Assembly: GCA_003013855.2 (NCBI GenBank)
Contig: ML058370.1
Coordinates: 1,116,001-1,180,000 of the forward strand
DNA: 64,000 nt
Source: Liriodendron chinense
Lineage: Eukaryota > Streptophyta > Magnoliopsida > Magnoliales > Magnoliaceae
Direction: 5' to 3'
The translations under genes were made by a program, and so were the position numbers. Of the stretch, positions 46,601-56,723 are shown piece after piece (within the stretch, counting starts at the first letter, position 1; the number at the start of each line of letters is the position of its first letter). The notes under the pieces were generated by a model. It made no database searches. It saw nothing but the letters and a program-made list of their open reading frames with translations, and had not been told where the DNA came from.

Positions 46601-49600
46601 TTCAGGAACATGCAAAGGCCAGCTAAATGAAATTAGTCAAGAGTCAAGACCAGTGTCACCAAAGCATACACCGCAAGTGAATTACTATCCCAGTCTTGAA
46701 AACTGACATATGAATCTTGGCAGCCTATTTCAGGAACATGCAAAGCCCAGCTAAATGAAATTAGTCAAGAGTCAAGACCTCTGTCTGGAGACGCTCTCTT
46801 TCCATGGCAAGTTGCATGACCAGATTAGTAATAACTTTTGTCCTGACACCAATGTCCTTCGCTGTGGCTATTTTTGCATCGTCCGCTTGATGCAAAGATG
46901 TCTCCAAGCATTCAATCCTACTTCTAAGAAAACCCAACTCCTGATTAAGCTCCAAGTTAGTTTCAGTTAACAGCACACACTTGGAATCAGCAATCTCTGC
47001 CCTGCCTTCCGCCTTCGTAGCCTTCACCTTCAAATCCTCAATCAAATTCTCCATATCATGGAGTGTGGAATTCAGCATGGTTTGCTGCTCCTTGCTTGCC
47101 TCAACAGTTGCCTTGGCATGCTGTAACTGTGTTTCAGATTGCTGCAGCTGCTTCTCAAGAAAATTCACCTTGTCGATTCCATTGTTATTTCTAAGGAGAC
47201 CCAGCTCTTCATTAAGCTCCAGGTTTGTTTCTGCTAACAATTTACACTTGCACTCTAAACTTTCAACCCGGCTTTCGGCTTTTGAAACACTGTCCCTCAA
47301 ATCCTCAATTACACTTTCCAAGTCATTGATTTCAGAAGATAACAAGTGCTGCTGCTCCTGACTTGCTTCAACAGAGGCCTTCATAAGCTCTAATTGACTA
47401 TCAGATTCTCTCAACTGCCCTTCAAGTAAATTCACCTTCTCCCGCAAAGTAACAACCTCGGTATCAGCAATAATGCACTTATCTTCAGCTTTTTTAAGTT
47501 TGGTTTTCAGATTATTGATTTCAGCACTAAGGGTTTTGAATTGCGTACTATTTTGCAACTTCAATCTTGCCTCACCTTCTCGTTGTATTGAACTGTTCAA
47601 ATTGAATTGGATGATCTGAAGCTTCCCCATCAGTTCTTTTGAAATACCCATCAGCACTACAGTGACGTTTTCTGCTTCGAAGAACTTCTCCGAAATGAGA
47701 TCCGTTGTTTCTTTCATGGACAATGTCTCTCCTTCCGCATGGTGCAGTTTCAATTTGAGCTCTTCCTCTTCGTCTTTTAATTCCGAAAGCCTCTTTTCAA
47801 GATCCACCTCTCTGGACAATGACTTCTCCAACATTCCCAACATATGTCTCTGTTGTTCGGCAGTCTGCAATTTCATTTTAGCATTCAGGGGTGGCAGTTG
47901 ACTGTTTTCTGGAGACTTGGAGACCTCACTGTTCCCTGGCAACATGCACACATCAGGGAAAAAGTCAGAACTTCAACTAACACAAAGCAAGGTAAGTTGA
48001 TAACATCTACTACAAAGAACATATAGGCCATGTTTGGATACCATGGATTCCATGCTAAACAATGGAAAAGGAAAATGGTTTTCTTTTTATGTGATGATTG
48101 GTGTTGTGTGGATAGCAAAGAAAAGGGTGGATTCTTACCAACAATCATTCTACTTTTCCATAATTTGAATTCTTGGCACAAAAAACTAATTTGAATTCTA
48201 CTTTTCCATAATTTGAATAATAAAAAAAAAATTGAATTCTTGGCTCAAAAAACTAGGTGGTACTATGAAAGGAAAATGAGATTTCTACTTGTTATCCAAA
48301 CAAGAACGCAAAATTAGCATCCATGTTTTAATAGTTCTCATGGAAAAAAATCATTTGGATAATTGTTGTTTGTCCTTTCTTTTCTCTTGGACTCCATAGC
48401 AAAGGGAAATGTCAATATTTATGAGACAATGGCCACCTAGTGTCTTGTAGTAGTGAATCCAGGCCATGGTGTGCCGTAAAGTCCGTTACAGGGCCATAAA
48501 GGCAGTTACATAAAGGTAACAGTGGTGACCGGTGACCGTTACACGTTACAGGGTCATAACGGCCGTAACAGCTGTTACGGAAAAAATGACCAGCGAAGGC
48601 CGTTACGGCTCCCGTAACGGACCGTTATGCCTCCTGTAAAGGCCGTAACAGTCCATTACGGGGAAAAAAATGACCCGTAAAGGCCGTTACAGCTCCCGTA
48701 ACGGCCCTCGTCAAGGCCGTAACGGTCCATTACGGGGCTGATACAAGTTTTTCAGATTATTTTTCCAATAAAAGAAAAAGAGACTATAATTACACCCCGT
48801 ATCGTAAAGGTAACAGTTACGGTGGTGGCCGTTATGGCCACCGTTACCATTACGGAACACCTTGATCCTGACTAACACCATGTACTCGGTCCAATGATTG
48901 CTTTGTAGTATCAACCCTTTTCTCTGTTATCCAAACACCCCCAATTGTCATATCAATGGAAAACCTTTAACCAGTTCCATGGTTTTCCATAGTTTCCTAG
49001 TGGCAATGTTTGGATACTTGGAATCCATGGAAAAAGAAAGAAAAATAATAACAATTATTCAATGACAATTGCCATGAGAACTATTGAAACATGGATTACA
49101 ATTTTCGAGCCATTTTTTATGGTAAGTGGAAACCTCATATTCCTCTCACAACAGTCACCTAGTTTCTTATGACAAGAATACAAATTATGGAAATGTGTAA
49201 TGGTTGTGTGGAATTTACCCTTTTCTTTGCTATCCAAAAAACAAATGTCACATTAAAGGAAAACCCTTTTCCTTTCCATTGTTTGGCATGGAATCCCTAG
49301 CATCCAAACACGGCTTTCAGGAAAATCGGGGGAAAGGAACTCCTAGGGAATACAAAACTGACCATATAGTGGAAACAAACTTCTATTCTTTTTTTCTTTT
49401 TTCTTTTTTTTGGTTGTAGAAACCAGGGAATTGTTAAGCCAAGAGATAAGAAGACCAGCCACCAAACTCCCCCTTATCAAAGAGTTGGCTGCCTGCTGAC
49501 ACAACAGTCCCATGAAGCAAACAGGTTCAGAATCCTCTTCATGGCACACAAATGAACTATTTTGGGGCATTTATCACATGGGTCGCACCATGTACCCAAA

Positions 49601-50748
49601 CCAAAAACCAGGCTGGTCTGACACTCATAATGGATTAACCAAATCCACATGCCACATACAGCAGGTCCATCCACTAGATGAATATGGACCAACCAAATCC
49701 ACATTCCACACACATGGACCTGGCAACTAGATGAATGACCCAGTGTCATTTTAGGCCAAAGCTTGGTGAAGCCAAACTAATGAATGACCTTGATCTCACA
49801 CATGTATGCCACTTTCACTGGGAATAAAGAGGCATTATAGGGTACCCAGCCTCAGCAAACAGCCAAACATGCATGTGAGACCACAGTTGGCTGAGTAAGA
49901 GATTCTATACATGCTGATCCAGACTATCTGATGGGACCTACTATGTGTGGGGTTGCCCTTAAAATTCTTCCAGATTTAAAGACTCCAACAGTTCCATCTT
50001 TGGCATGTTTCCCATTGAAAGTGGACTTGTGCGGTCTTTTTTTTCTTAACCATCTCTTTGTAGGATACTTATTGAAGGACCTTCCAATCTGGAGACTTTT
50101 AGGCCATCCTGCATCCACAGTTGGGCCAATTAGATAACATGGACGGGATCATTGAACTCGGAGCCTCACATTTGTAGAATCATGCACCTCATCAAACTAT
50201 AGACTCTGCTGAGTCTCAATAAAGTATGGTGACTTACAGTATTCTTGTCCACCAAAAGCTATGGTGCTTTCGAACACAGCCGATTGCATCCTCATCTCGG
50301 CAACTAGGTCTTGAGACTGCTTCAAAGATTCTTCACAGTCATGCAACTTCTGTTTGATTTCTGTAAAAGTTCCATTTGAGTGTTCACACGAAGATATTTT
50401 CTCCCGGGCATCAAAAATCCCTTCTTGCAGAGAAACTGTGAAATTGTCGAGCTCTTTAACCTCCGAATCTAACATCCCAGATAAGATATCAAATTCCAGT
50501 GCCTTCTCAAAAGAATCAGATGGGGCATCTTCATTCTCTACAACCAGAGCTTCATAATGGCTTGCTCGGTCTGCCACATGCATCAGAAGAATGTCCAAGT
50601 TCAACAGCTTCTTAAAAGAATACACTAAACCAATATCGAGTCTTGTTAGAACTTCTCCAGCATTTCCAAGTTCCCTCGTTCTCTCTCCAGCAGGTGAGTC
50701 ATCTGACCCCGCCTGTGAATCTTTGGCATTGATATCATCAACCGACAT
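27906..50748 (-). CDS. WIT: WPP-domain-interacting tail-anchored protein (WIT1/WIT2 type), four coding exons
   Basis: Coding exons on the minus strand are 50748-50238, 47935-46779, 28872-28696 and 28121-27906. Lengths of 511+1157+177+216 nt give 686 residues with all phases consistent. Order: a conserved N-terminal region with 'NLDILLMHVADRASHYEALV' and 'FDILSGMLDSEVKELD'; a long coiled coil (about residues 170-600) with 'AKDIGVRTKVITNLVMQLAM'; and a C-terminal tail anchor 'ILMAFLILLISMVAVYIF' (about 661-679) with only seven residues after it. The layout and wording match Arabidopsis WIT proteins (about 630-700 residues). Known WITs sit on the outer nuclear membrane, bind WPP-domain proteins such as RanGAP1, pair with WIPs, and link the SUN-WIP complex to myosin XI-i for nuclear shape and movement. 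The frame is unbroken, so the gene looks functional despite a 17.9-kb third intron. WIT1 versus WIT2 cannot be decided here. Confidence 0.93.
28696..28872 (-). CDS. WIT: WIT coding exon 3
   Basis: 177 nt in phase 0, between acceptor 'gacatgcag|ata' and donor 'tttcag|gtaggt'. It encodes the end of the coiled coil and a Ser/Glu-rich linker. Confidence 0.88.
29083..29143. repeat. (CTTTTT)n microsatellite
   Basis: About six to eight uninterrupted ttttc(t) units on the plus strand. This is a simple repeat in the WIT intron. Confidence 0.9.
30648..30921. repeat. Tandem duplication, 137-bp unit, two copies
   Basis: 'acccaaatgt(g/a)tcctaaccc' starts at 30648 and 30785. The copies are nearly identical to the end ('catggcaacaaaaagaaagt'). 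This is a recent duplication inside the intron. Confidence 0.9.
31715..32357. mobile_element. MITE with TTTACTCCCAT-rich inverted arms
   Basis: The left end is aagggctcgtttgggagctt and the right end in reverse complement is ttaggggccattctgttggg. Long paired stretches 'gtaaatggaggtaaatggg' and 'catttacctccatttaccc' lie inside. An element with similar ends lies at 60619. No coding region is seen. Confidence 0.75.
32408..33042 (-). repeat. Inverted copy of the LTR 3' end (left arm)
   Basis: Read on the minus strand, this segment ends 'cagggcgtgaca' exactly at 32408. It matches 34366-35120 throughout, apart from fewer 64-bp repeat units. With the plus-strand copy it forms a large imperfect palindrome with arms of about 640 and 750 bp and a spacer of about 1.3 kb. 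Confidence 0.9.
33066..35120 (+). repeat. 5'-truncated 5' LTR
   Basis: It begins 'tctcgtgagtttctc', aligning with position 37317 of the other LTR, and ends at the LTR terminus TGACA. It includes an (AG)n tract (33379-33421), a purine-rich stretch to about 33625, and tandem 'gcatggttgatttg' motifs near its 3' end. Confidence 0.8.
34399..34590. repeat. Three tandem 64-bp units within the LTR
   Basis: 'ctggcgtgcatggttgattt' starts at 34399, 34463 and 34527, exactly 64 bp apart. The inverted arm holds a single unit, so copy number differs between the two copies of the same LTR end. Confidence 0.9.
35124..35134 (+). other. Primer-binding site (initiator tRNA-Met)
   Basis: tggtatcagag lies three bases after the LTR end and matches the 3' end of plant initiator Met tRNA in complement, as in most plant LTR elements. 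It fixes the plus orientation of the element. Confidence 0.85.
36073..38570 (+). repeat. 3' LTR, truncated at its 3' end
   Basis: It starts TGTAATACCCCG directly after a purine-rich tract. Just upstream, two similar 'tcgaggacgaaatt' type pol-tail segments occur (35888 and 36040), a small duplication. The LTR contains an AG tract (37625-37656) and stops being alignable to the other LTR after 'gatttactcggtt' at 38570. Confidence 0.78.
38571..39450. other. Intron sequence between the two LTR elements
   Basis: No family-matching frame was seen. A short stretch after 39240 has words of the common MITE family. The beginning may be the 3' remains of whatever truncated the upstream LTR. Confidence 0.4.
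39451..40418 (+). repeat. 5' LTR of the chromovirus
   Basis: Starts TGATGAGGAC and ends TTCATCA. It is 968 bp against 920 bp in the 3' LTR, with several small indels and many substitutions. The insertion is therefore older than the upstream LTR element, whose LTRs are more alike. Confidence 0.93.
40423..40433 (+). other. Primer-binding site (initiator tRNA-Met)
   Basis: tggtatcagag lies four bases after the 5' LTR. Confidence 0.88.
40713..45420 (+). pseudogene. Degenerate gag-pol of the chromovirus
   Basis: Recognisable pieces in different frames: a gag start at 40713; gag core at 41078-41389 ('FNGYLDPNTFLDWV'); a damaged CCHC zinc knuckle near 41760 where only the 'GHMSNQC' half remains; protease with DSG at about 42040; reverse transcriptase at 42640-43330 with 'FSKIDLKSGYHQIRI' and FDD at 43119-43127, where the usual Tyr before it is Asp; RNase H at 43540-43894; and an integrase zinc-binding region and core (43900-44616, with later stops). 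A chromodomain at about 45280-45345 has a 'LVKWKNKPPSESTWL' stretch. At least seven stops or frameshifts interrupt it, so it is dead. Such an element could only move with proteins from another copy. Confidence 0.93.
45427..46346 (+). repeat. 3' LTR of the chromovirus
   Basis: It begins TGATGAGGAC right after the purine tract and ends CTCCATCA. It is followed by the second CATCC target copy. Confidence 0.93.
46524..46779. repeat. 128-bp tandem duplication ending at the WIT exon 2 donor
   Basis: The block from '(c/t)accaaagc(g/a)ta' through 'gagtcaagacc' occurs twice, with the 'gtcaagac' words at 46643 and 46771. The right copy ends at the exon-intron border, so the duplicated unit starts (in gene direction) at the donor site. 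About ten differences separate the copies. Confidence 0.85.
46779..47935 (-). CDS. WIT: WIT coding exon 2 (coiled-coil exon)
   Basis: The acceptor is 'gttgccag|gg' at 47936/47935. The exon is 1157 nt and encodes heptad-rich sequence with two similar blocks ('VEASQEQQHLLSSEINDLES' and 'VEASKEQQTMLNSTLHDMEN'), which suggests an internal repeat. The only donor before the in-frame stop is gag|gtcttg, a weak match to consensus, but the protein reads smoothly across the join (...RLQTE|IFSLRKE...). Confidence 0.88.
48027..49314. mobile_element. Composite MITE region with nested insertion (WIT intron 2)
   Basis: The left end ggccatgtttggataccatg and the right end in reverse complement, gccgtgtttggatgctaggg, are followed by matching 'gattccatgc(t/c)aaacaatg'. 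Extra internal ends of the same type ('ttatccaaacacccccaatt' near 48930 and 'ggcaatgtttggatacttgg' near 49003) suggest two elements side by side. A different element sits inside the first. No coding region is seen. Confidence 0.65.
48473..48862. mobile_element. Nested element rich in CCGTAACGG palindromes
   Basis: The ends are ggtgtgccgtaa and ttacggaacacc. The interior has more than ten copies of ccgtaac or gttacgg in both orientations, and a partly tandem ~70-bp unit between about 48590 and 48740. It lies within the composite MITE. The palindromes would fold strongly as RNA or single-stranded DNA. Confidence 0.7.
50238..50748 (-). CDS. WIT: WIT coding exon 1
   Basis: It starts at the ATG at 50748-50746 (MSVDDINAK...). 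It ends at a strong donor, tact|gtaagt, leaving phase 1. The split codon joins with 'gg' of the next exon to give Trp, a residue found at this place in WIT proteins as I recall them. Upstream in-frame sequence to 50877 is intron and 5'UTR. Confidence 0.9.
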
Positions 50749-51004
50749 GACCCACTTGACCTGATAGACTTGGGAAAAAAAAAAAAAATCCAAACTCCTT
50801 AACCATGTATCTAACAGTACAATCAACTTAAAATAATAATAACAATAATAATAATGGAACTCCATAGAAGTCTTCAATCAGAGGAAGCACAGAAGCAATG
50901 TTTTCTATGAGAAAAAAAATGGAACTACAAAGCTGCACCAATACAAAACTTAAGCATATTACTTCATTATTTGAAAATAAGAACTGCAAAATTAGATGTA
51001 ATGG

Positions 51005-51164
51005 GCTAGCATTGGAGGTAAGTAGAAGGGCAAAATTGGATGTTTTGGGCTAGGCCCCCTTCATATTGTTCTTGGTCTGCCTTGTAATTTTCCTTGGATT
51101 TCTTTTTTTGGCTCTTGCTTTTCTTTTATAATAAAATCGTTACCTTTCAAAAAAAAAAAAAAAA
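51005..51164 (+). mobile_element. Possible LINE 3' tail
   Basis: T-rich sequence ending 'ataataaaatcgttaccttt' followed by an A15 run resembles the 3' end of plant LINEs. I could not find a target duplication, so it may be a chance A tract in the leader intron. Confidence 0.4.
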
Positions 51165-52599
51165 TTTGTGGGGCTGAAAGCATATACTTTTGGTAGTCTA
51201 GGACAACCTGTTGTGTATGAGTATTGCTTCAAGGCCTCAAACCATAATGATAGCACAAGAAAACTTGGACTCTGTAGAAGAGTAGTATGTAACAAGATAT
51301 TATGGCTTGGAGAATGAAAATGATGAATCCAACTAACACAAAACAGAGTAAGATACAATCCCTTAGCAACCATAATTAGGAGATGCAAAATTGAAATCTC
51401 AACTCAACAGCCTGCAACATCACTGCAATTTTTGACCTATTAGGGCCCAAGGACCTACCTGATGAATCGTTTGGATTTCGTATGACTTTTCTGTGTGTAA
51501 AGTTTTTGAATTTCAGAAACGACTATGGTTTAAAAGAATGAGGCATTCCATGACGAGATACCTAGACTAATTCCCAAATTCCAACTACTTTTGAAGTGCT
51601 AACCAAACCCATCTCCACTGTATGGATTACATGACATCACCATAACTAGAGAATCATTGTGCTCAGATGCCCAGATTTGATGTTCGTGGCTTTCAACCTT
51701 ACGTCACTATGCTGACCAAATTGGCCTTAGTGCATTTACAATTTTTCTATTTTTCGAGGGGTATTTACATTATATGAAAAGAATCAAAAGATACATTTGA
51801 AGAACTTATTCTGAAATGGTATCCTTTCTACTTCACCTAACCATCTTCAAGTTCCAAACATAAAACGAGTATTATTTGCCCAAAAGAGTGATGCTTTTGT
51901 TTGAACCAGCATTTGGTACAGGCAGGCTTTCTTTCTTTCCTCAGCCAATTATTCAAATCAACATGGTTGCCGCAGATGGGCCATGGAAAAAAATCTCAGC
52001 CATCAAACAATCCCAGTCATCTGATCAGTGAACTTCTTCCTGTTGCATTTGACTGCTGCTACCTTATGCTTTTAACCATTCATTTGAAGGCCAACAATCA
52101 GACATGGATGGCTACAATTTTTCTGATGAGAGGAGCTTTGCAGCATGGTTAGTCCCAAGTAGGCTCCGCCACATGAACGGTTCAGATCACTGAAACAGAG
52201 GTCCTGTCTGCACAAAATTGACCGATCTAAACTCCCCTCATTTGGATGAGCATTGTATATCTCCTCCAAGATAACTGCCCTCACCTCGCTTTTTCTCGAA
52301 TACACAATGTGCTAATGATTTAGTCTCCTAATTCAACATAAACCAAACAACCCACGAAAGTATTTTGTGGAAAAAAGCTCAGTAATAATATTTAAAAAAA
52401 AAAAAAATTATCATGTTACGCTGAAGACGAATCAAAAGACCAACAAGCCGATCACTTTATCTTGTTAATTATTCAGTACAAATAGAAATACCTAAAACAA
52501 ATTTGGAGTAATAAAGCTTGGAAACTCCTCTGAATCAACATTCCTATGATTGGTCTCCTAGTTCTGCCAGGACTCAGAGTCATATAGTGATTTTGCCAA

Positions 52600-53062
52600 G
52601 CTCAGCAGCACCTCTGATCAATTTGAAAAAGTGGGTTCTCTATGATTTTGCCACATAAATTGATTTGAATCGAACTGACCCAGAAAAGGATTTACAGCAA
52701 TAAGCTCATAAGCCCTTCCAGCCAGTTTGAAAAGCGCAATGCCAGTATGATTTAGTCTCTTAGCAACAGGATTTACTATTGTAAGCACCGATCAAATGGC
52801 AAAGCTCATAGAAATCGATATTTTCAACACAAAAGGGATTTTGTTGAACTCAGCGGCACCTCTGATCAATTTGAAAAATTGGGGTTCTCCATGGTTTTGC
52901 CTCATAAATCGATTACAATCAAACTGACCCAGAAAAGCATTTACAGCAATAAGATCAGAAAACCCTGCCGCCAGTCTAAAAAGCACAATGCCAGTATGAT
53001 TTAGTCTCCTAGCAATGGGATTGGTGATTACAAGCTCCAATCGAATTGTAAAGCGATAGAAA
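52600..53062. repeat. ~248-bp direct duplication in the WIT leader intron
   Basis: 'cacctctgatcaatttgaaa' occurs near 52610 and 52857, and 'gccagtatgatttagtctc' near 52741 and 52990. Both blocks remain alignable over about 210 bp. No coding sense is seen in either copy. Confidence 0.8.
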
Positions 53063-53476
53063 AATTTTCAAGACACAGTTCAAGAGAACTTTCAGATTTC
53101 TAAGAAAATCATGTAAATTTCAATCAAAAGGTACAGAGAAATGAAAGATTGTAAGCATGAGAAAAGAAAATGAATACGAGAGAGTATATACCAAAAAAAT
53201 AAAAATAAAAAAACAAACAAAAAGCAGAAATTGGAAGTTAGAGAGAGTGGATTTCAAGATATCTATCTAAGAAGAAAAAGAAAAGAAAAGAAAGATAAAT
53301 AATTTCTAGAGAGATTTTGAGGTTTTCTTTCATACCTTAGAGAGATTTTTCCCGGTTATCTCGCCCCTGCTGCTACAAAGAAAAGGAACCGCCTTTCCAT
53401 AGAAAAAAGAAGGTTTATGACTCTTATGATAGTTCACCACCATCTTTTAAATGGTGGTGATTTATCGTCACCCATA

Positions 53477-53797
53477 TGTGGTGGACGCGGATTGCGGCCT
53501 GTCCGGGCAGACCTGTGGAGGGGCCCACCGTGATGCATCCGTTTATCCACCCCGTCCATCCATTTTATAAGATCATTTTAAGATATGTTTACAAAAAGGA
53601 GGAAGATACAATGCTCAAGTGGGCCACACCAAATAGTGATCGAAACCTAATGACATCACCGCTATAGTAATGTGCTACACACTCGAGCGTTGGATCTACC
53701 TCGTTTTTGGCCCATATCCAAGCATGATCTTATAAAATGGATGAACGGAGTGGATAAATAGATACATCATCAGGGCAGGACTCAATCCGCATCCATA
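53477..53797. mobile_element. MITE immediately upstream of the WIT first exon
   Basis: The left end atatgtggtggacgcggatt pairs with the right end, in reverse complement acatatggatgcggattgag. The arms contain 'tccatccattttataagatc' and 'gatcttataaaatggatgaa'. It lies within about 100 bp of the predicted WIT leader exon and may contribute to its promoter. Confidence 0.75.
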
Positions 53798-56000
53798 TGT
53801 AGTACTTATGTATGGCCATCCACACCATAAAAATTGTTTGCCAGATTTTGAATGGAGCATATGTCTAAAATAATATTAATCAAGGAGTCGCAAAAGTCCG
53901 ATTAATGGATATGAGATGATAAAGAAGTGAGTGGTTGGGTTTTAGAGAGGAAAATTAGACGGCTAATGTTTAACTTTTCAATTTCGATTTGACTTCATAC
54001 CCATCGGACATGGTACTTGAACGGTTTAGATTGCAGTATAACAGTGCCATGGGTCTAGTTGGAGCATCATGACCATTTTTAAAATGGTGGTGAACTATCT
54101 TAGAAGTCGGACAGAAATTATACAGTTTGCCGGAGGGCGGCTTGGGTAGAAGCTGATCTGCCCGAGGTCGGCAGATCCTTTGAATGTGGGGCCCACCTTT
54201 ACTTACATCCACGCCGTCCATCCGTTTTGAAAGCTTAGTTTAGGACATGGATCCAAAAATGAAGCAGATTCAAATCCGAAGTGGACCACGCCACAGGAAA
54301 TACTAGTGATTGACTATTAAAACTTTTTGTAGGACACAAAATGAAGATATATTTGTGTGGTCCGTTCGTGCAGTTATTTGTGACCTTATCAACGGGTTGG
54401 ATGGCAAATAAACATTCCAATGGCCCCAAGAAGTTATTAATGCTGGGTGTTCAATTATCACCTATTCCTTAGGTGATGTTTATGTGTCATCAAACCTATT
54501 TATGAGGTCACACGGACATGGATGATGGGAAAGTATGAATATCAGCTTGATCCAATACTCGGGGATCTCCCGCTTGCCCAGCTGGTACATGCATGGGTGT
54601 TTCAACTGCTAGTCTCGAGTTCGAAACCATTAACCCCACTAAGTGGGTGGGAGCATCTTGTGACTGACTGTGTGGGTGCGTCCTGCATTGAATAGAAGTT
54701 TAAACCAATCCAAGCCTTGGAGCCAAGCTCAGTTTGAAAAAACAAACCAAACTCAAACTAGGGCAGTCTTAGCTTGGCTCAGCGCAGAAGTTTGGTTTGA
54801 TTCGGCTCGTAGATTGTAAGCACATTGTGGTGTGATCTACTTGAGCTTTGGATATGAATATATGATTACATTTTCAGATAATGTCTTAAAATGATATGTA
54901 AAAATGGATGGATGGTGTGGATGATACATATATACAATGACGTGGATAATACATAATACATATAGCACACCGTTTCCTTGCACTTGTACAATTATTTTGA
55001 AGTTGCACTTGATGTTAAACATCATGTAATGAGATACTTTTGTATTTTTTTCCTAACATTTTAGGTTATTTTCTATTTTAAAAAAAAAGCCACCACTTGT
55101 TCAAACTTAGCACGGCTCGATTTGAATTTTTCGACCAAACTGATCCCAACTCGAACTAAAATTTTCTAGAGCAAACCAAATTCAGGTTGCATGGATTGGC
55201 CTGAAACTCAAACTGGGCCGATCCACAAACTAAGGTGACACAAAAACAAGCCAAACTAAACTAGGGCTAACTCGGCCCGGCCCAGATCATTGCCCACCTC
55301 TATCTACAGTCGCATGACTAATCGAGAAGAAGAAGAAAAAAACAAAACAAAGCTTGATCAAAACTTATGTAGCCCTTTAAGAATTTTTCAGCAGTAGACC
55401 ATTCAATTGACACTATTTCATGTGATGGGTCCGCTTGAGTTTTAGATATGTTTCATTTTTGGGCTCAAGCCCTATAAATATCCAGTCAAATGGATGAAAG
55501 GAGTGGATAAAATACAATTGGACCCCATAGAGTTTACTAGTATGCAATCATGATGTTATATGCCATGGAAGATATTGATTAGGTCTCATGGACCTGGATG
55601 GAGGGAAAAGACAAACATTAGCTTGATCCAAAACTTCCATGGCTAGGAGGTTTTCAACCATAGGTGCATTCCTATAGTTTCCTTTCCTGCTGTGTGGTCA
55701 ACATGAGCTTTGTCTGTATTAATTTCATTTATTTGCTCACATCGTAAAATAAAATGGCATAATAGATGGATGGCTAAAATCTCATCAATAATGTTGGTAG
55801 ACTCTATGGAAATTAAGCTTTTTTTTTTTTTTTTAAACTGTTTGTTGCTCTCATCCTAAGTGGCGCTCAAGGGTAAAATTTTCTTTTACCATATTAAAGT
55901 AAAATCTATTTTCTACAGAACGCGAAATTTGTAAGTTAAAATCAGTCAAGAAGTTATTTGACCATATATTTAAAATGCAAGGCATTTATTTCTTGATGAC
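53798..56000. other. Intergenic, no gene
   Basis: Contains a half MITE (54180-54480), a SINE-like copy (listed separately), stretches of 'aaaccaaactc' and 'gcccggccca' words typical of hAT MITE arms (54700-55300), and another MITE fragment (55360-55800). No reading frame resembles a protein. Confidence 0.45.
54566..54690 (+). mobile_element. SINE-like tRNA-derived head
   Basis: An A-box-like ttgcccagctggtac (54574-54588) and a B box cgagttcgaaacc (54616-54628) are spaced as in a tRNA gene, but no cloverleaf is kept. Its body is different from the copies at 20.5 and 61.8 kb, so it would be a second SINE family. Confidence 0.45.
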
Positions 56001-56708
56001 TGATGTAGGGAGAGGACCCCTGATCAAGAGTGAGGATCACCCACATTCCTATCATACATGGACCGAAAAATGATTAAGAAAAATTCGACAAAAAAGACAA
56101 TTTTTGCATGGATGGGCCAAAAGAAGGTGGACCGTAAATCGGCTATAACTTTTAATCTGAGTGGAGTTACAGGAACGCATAACATATGGATTCCTACTGA
56201 AATATTGTTTCGTTGTGAATCAACTTACTCTGACCCACTATAGTGGGTCACGTCTATCCGTTTCGCTAAAAAACGAGCAGGTATAACAAAAAAATGAAAT
56301 TTTAGGAAAATTGTTATTTTTAGTAATTCTGATTTTTAGTTTACTTTCTTCTTTCTAGAGTTTTTATTTTTTGCTGAATAATTAGTTTTAGAAATACTCT
56401 ACTTAATAGTAGTCTTTTAATAGGACTTCACTATTTTTAATAACTTTCTATTTCAGGAAACTTATTATTTTTAATAAATACAAATTGGGGTTTGTTTAGG
56501 GTTATATAAGTTTGTTAAAATTCATTTTTTTAATGTTATCTTACATATTATCAATAAAACTTGGGTTTTTACTGTCTACTCATGGATTCGGGTGTTCCTT
56601 CGTGGATTTGAAAAAGACTGGTTGAGGATTCCCAGTAGTCCATGGATTTGGAATAGTTATCAAGTGAGAGAGATAGTGTTCAATATCATAATGTCTACGC
56701 TTGCGTCA
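56001..56708 (+). repeat. 5' LTR of the short element
   Basis: It begins TGATGTAGGG and ends GCGTCA. It is A/T rich in its second half and aligns along its length with 58260-58963. Confidence 0.9.
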
Positions 56709-56711
56709 AAT

Positions 56712-56723
56712 TGGTATCAGAGC
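56712..56723 (+). other. Primer-binding site (initiator tRNA-Met)
   Basis: tggtatcagagc lies three bases after the 5' LTR. Confidence 0.88.

Larger units (their letters stand above)
28873..46778 (-). other. Giant WIT intron (~17.9 kb) packed with transposons
   Basis: It runs from donor gtcttg (46778) to acceptor tgcag (28873). It contains, in window order, a CTTTTT microsatellite, a 137-bp tandem duplication, a MITE, a rearranged LTR element and a complete-length chromovirus, both LTR elements inserted antisense to the gene. The part outside these elements (28.9-31.7, 38.6-39.4 and 46.35-46.5 kb) has no recognisable genes. Confidence 0.85.
50749..53400 (-). other. WIT: WIT 5'UTR with leader intron (predicted)
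   Basis: Just upstream of the start codon is a long pyrimidine tract ending 'tttcccaag|tctatc' (acceptor at 50769/50768), which leaves about 20 nt of leader in the coding exon. A matching donor 'ctctctaag|gtatga' lies at 53336/53335, so a first untranslated exon probably ends at 53336 and begins near 53.4 kb. The leader intron would be about 2.57 kb. Confidence 0.55.

Noticed and set aside
46981..47361. A 126-residue Ser-rich plus-strand frame opposite the WIT exon
   Set aside because: It lies exactly antisense to the coiled-coil exon, and its Ser/Leu richness mirrors the Glu/Lys codons of the real frame.
54574..54628. A genuine tRNA gene
   Set aside because: A- and B-box words are present, but no acceptor stem or anticodon arm can be paired around them.
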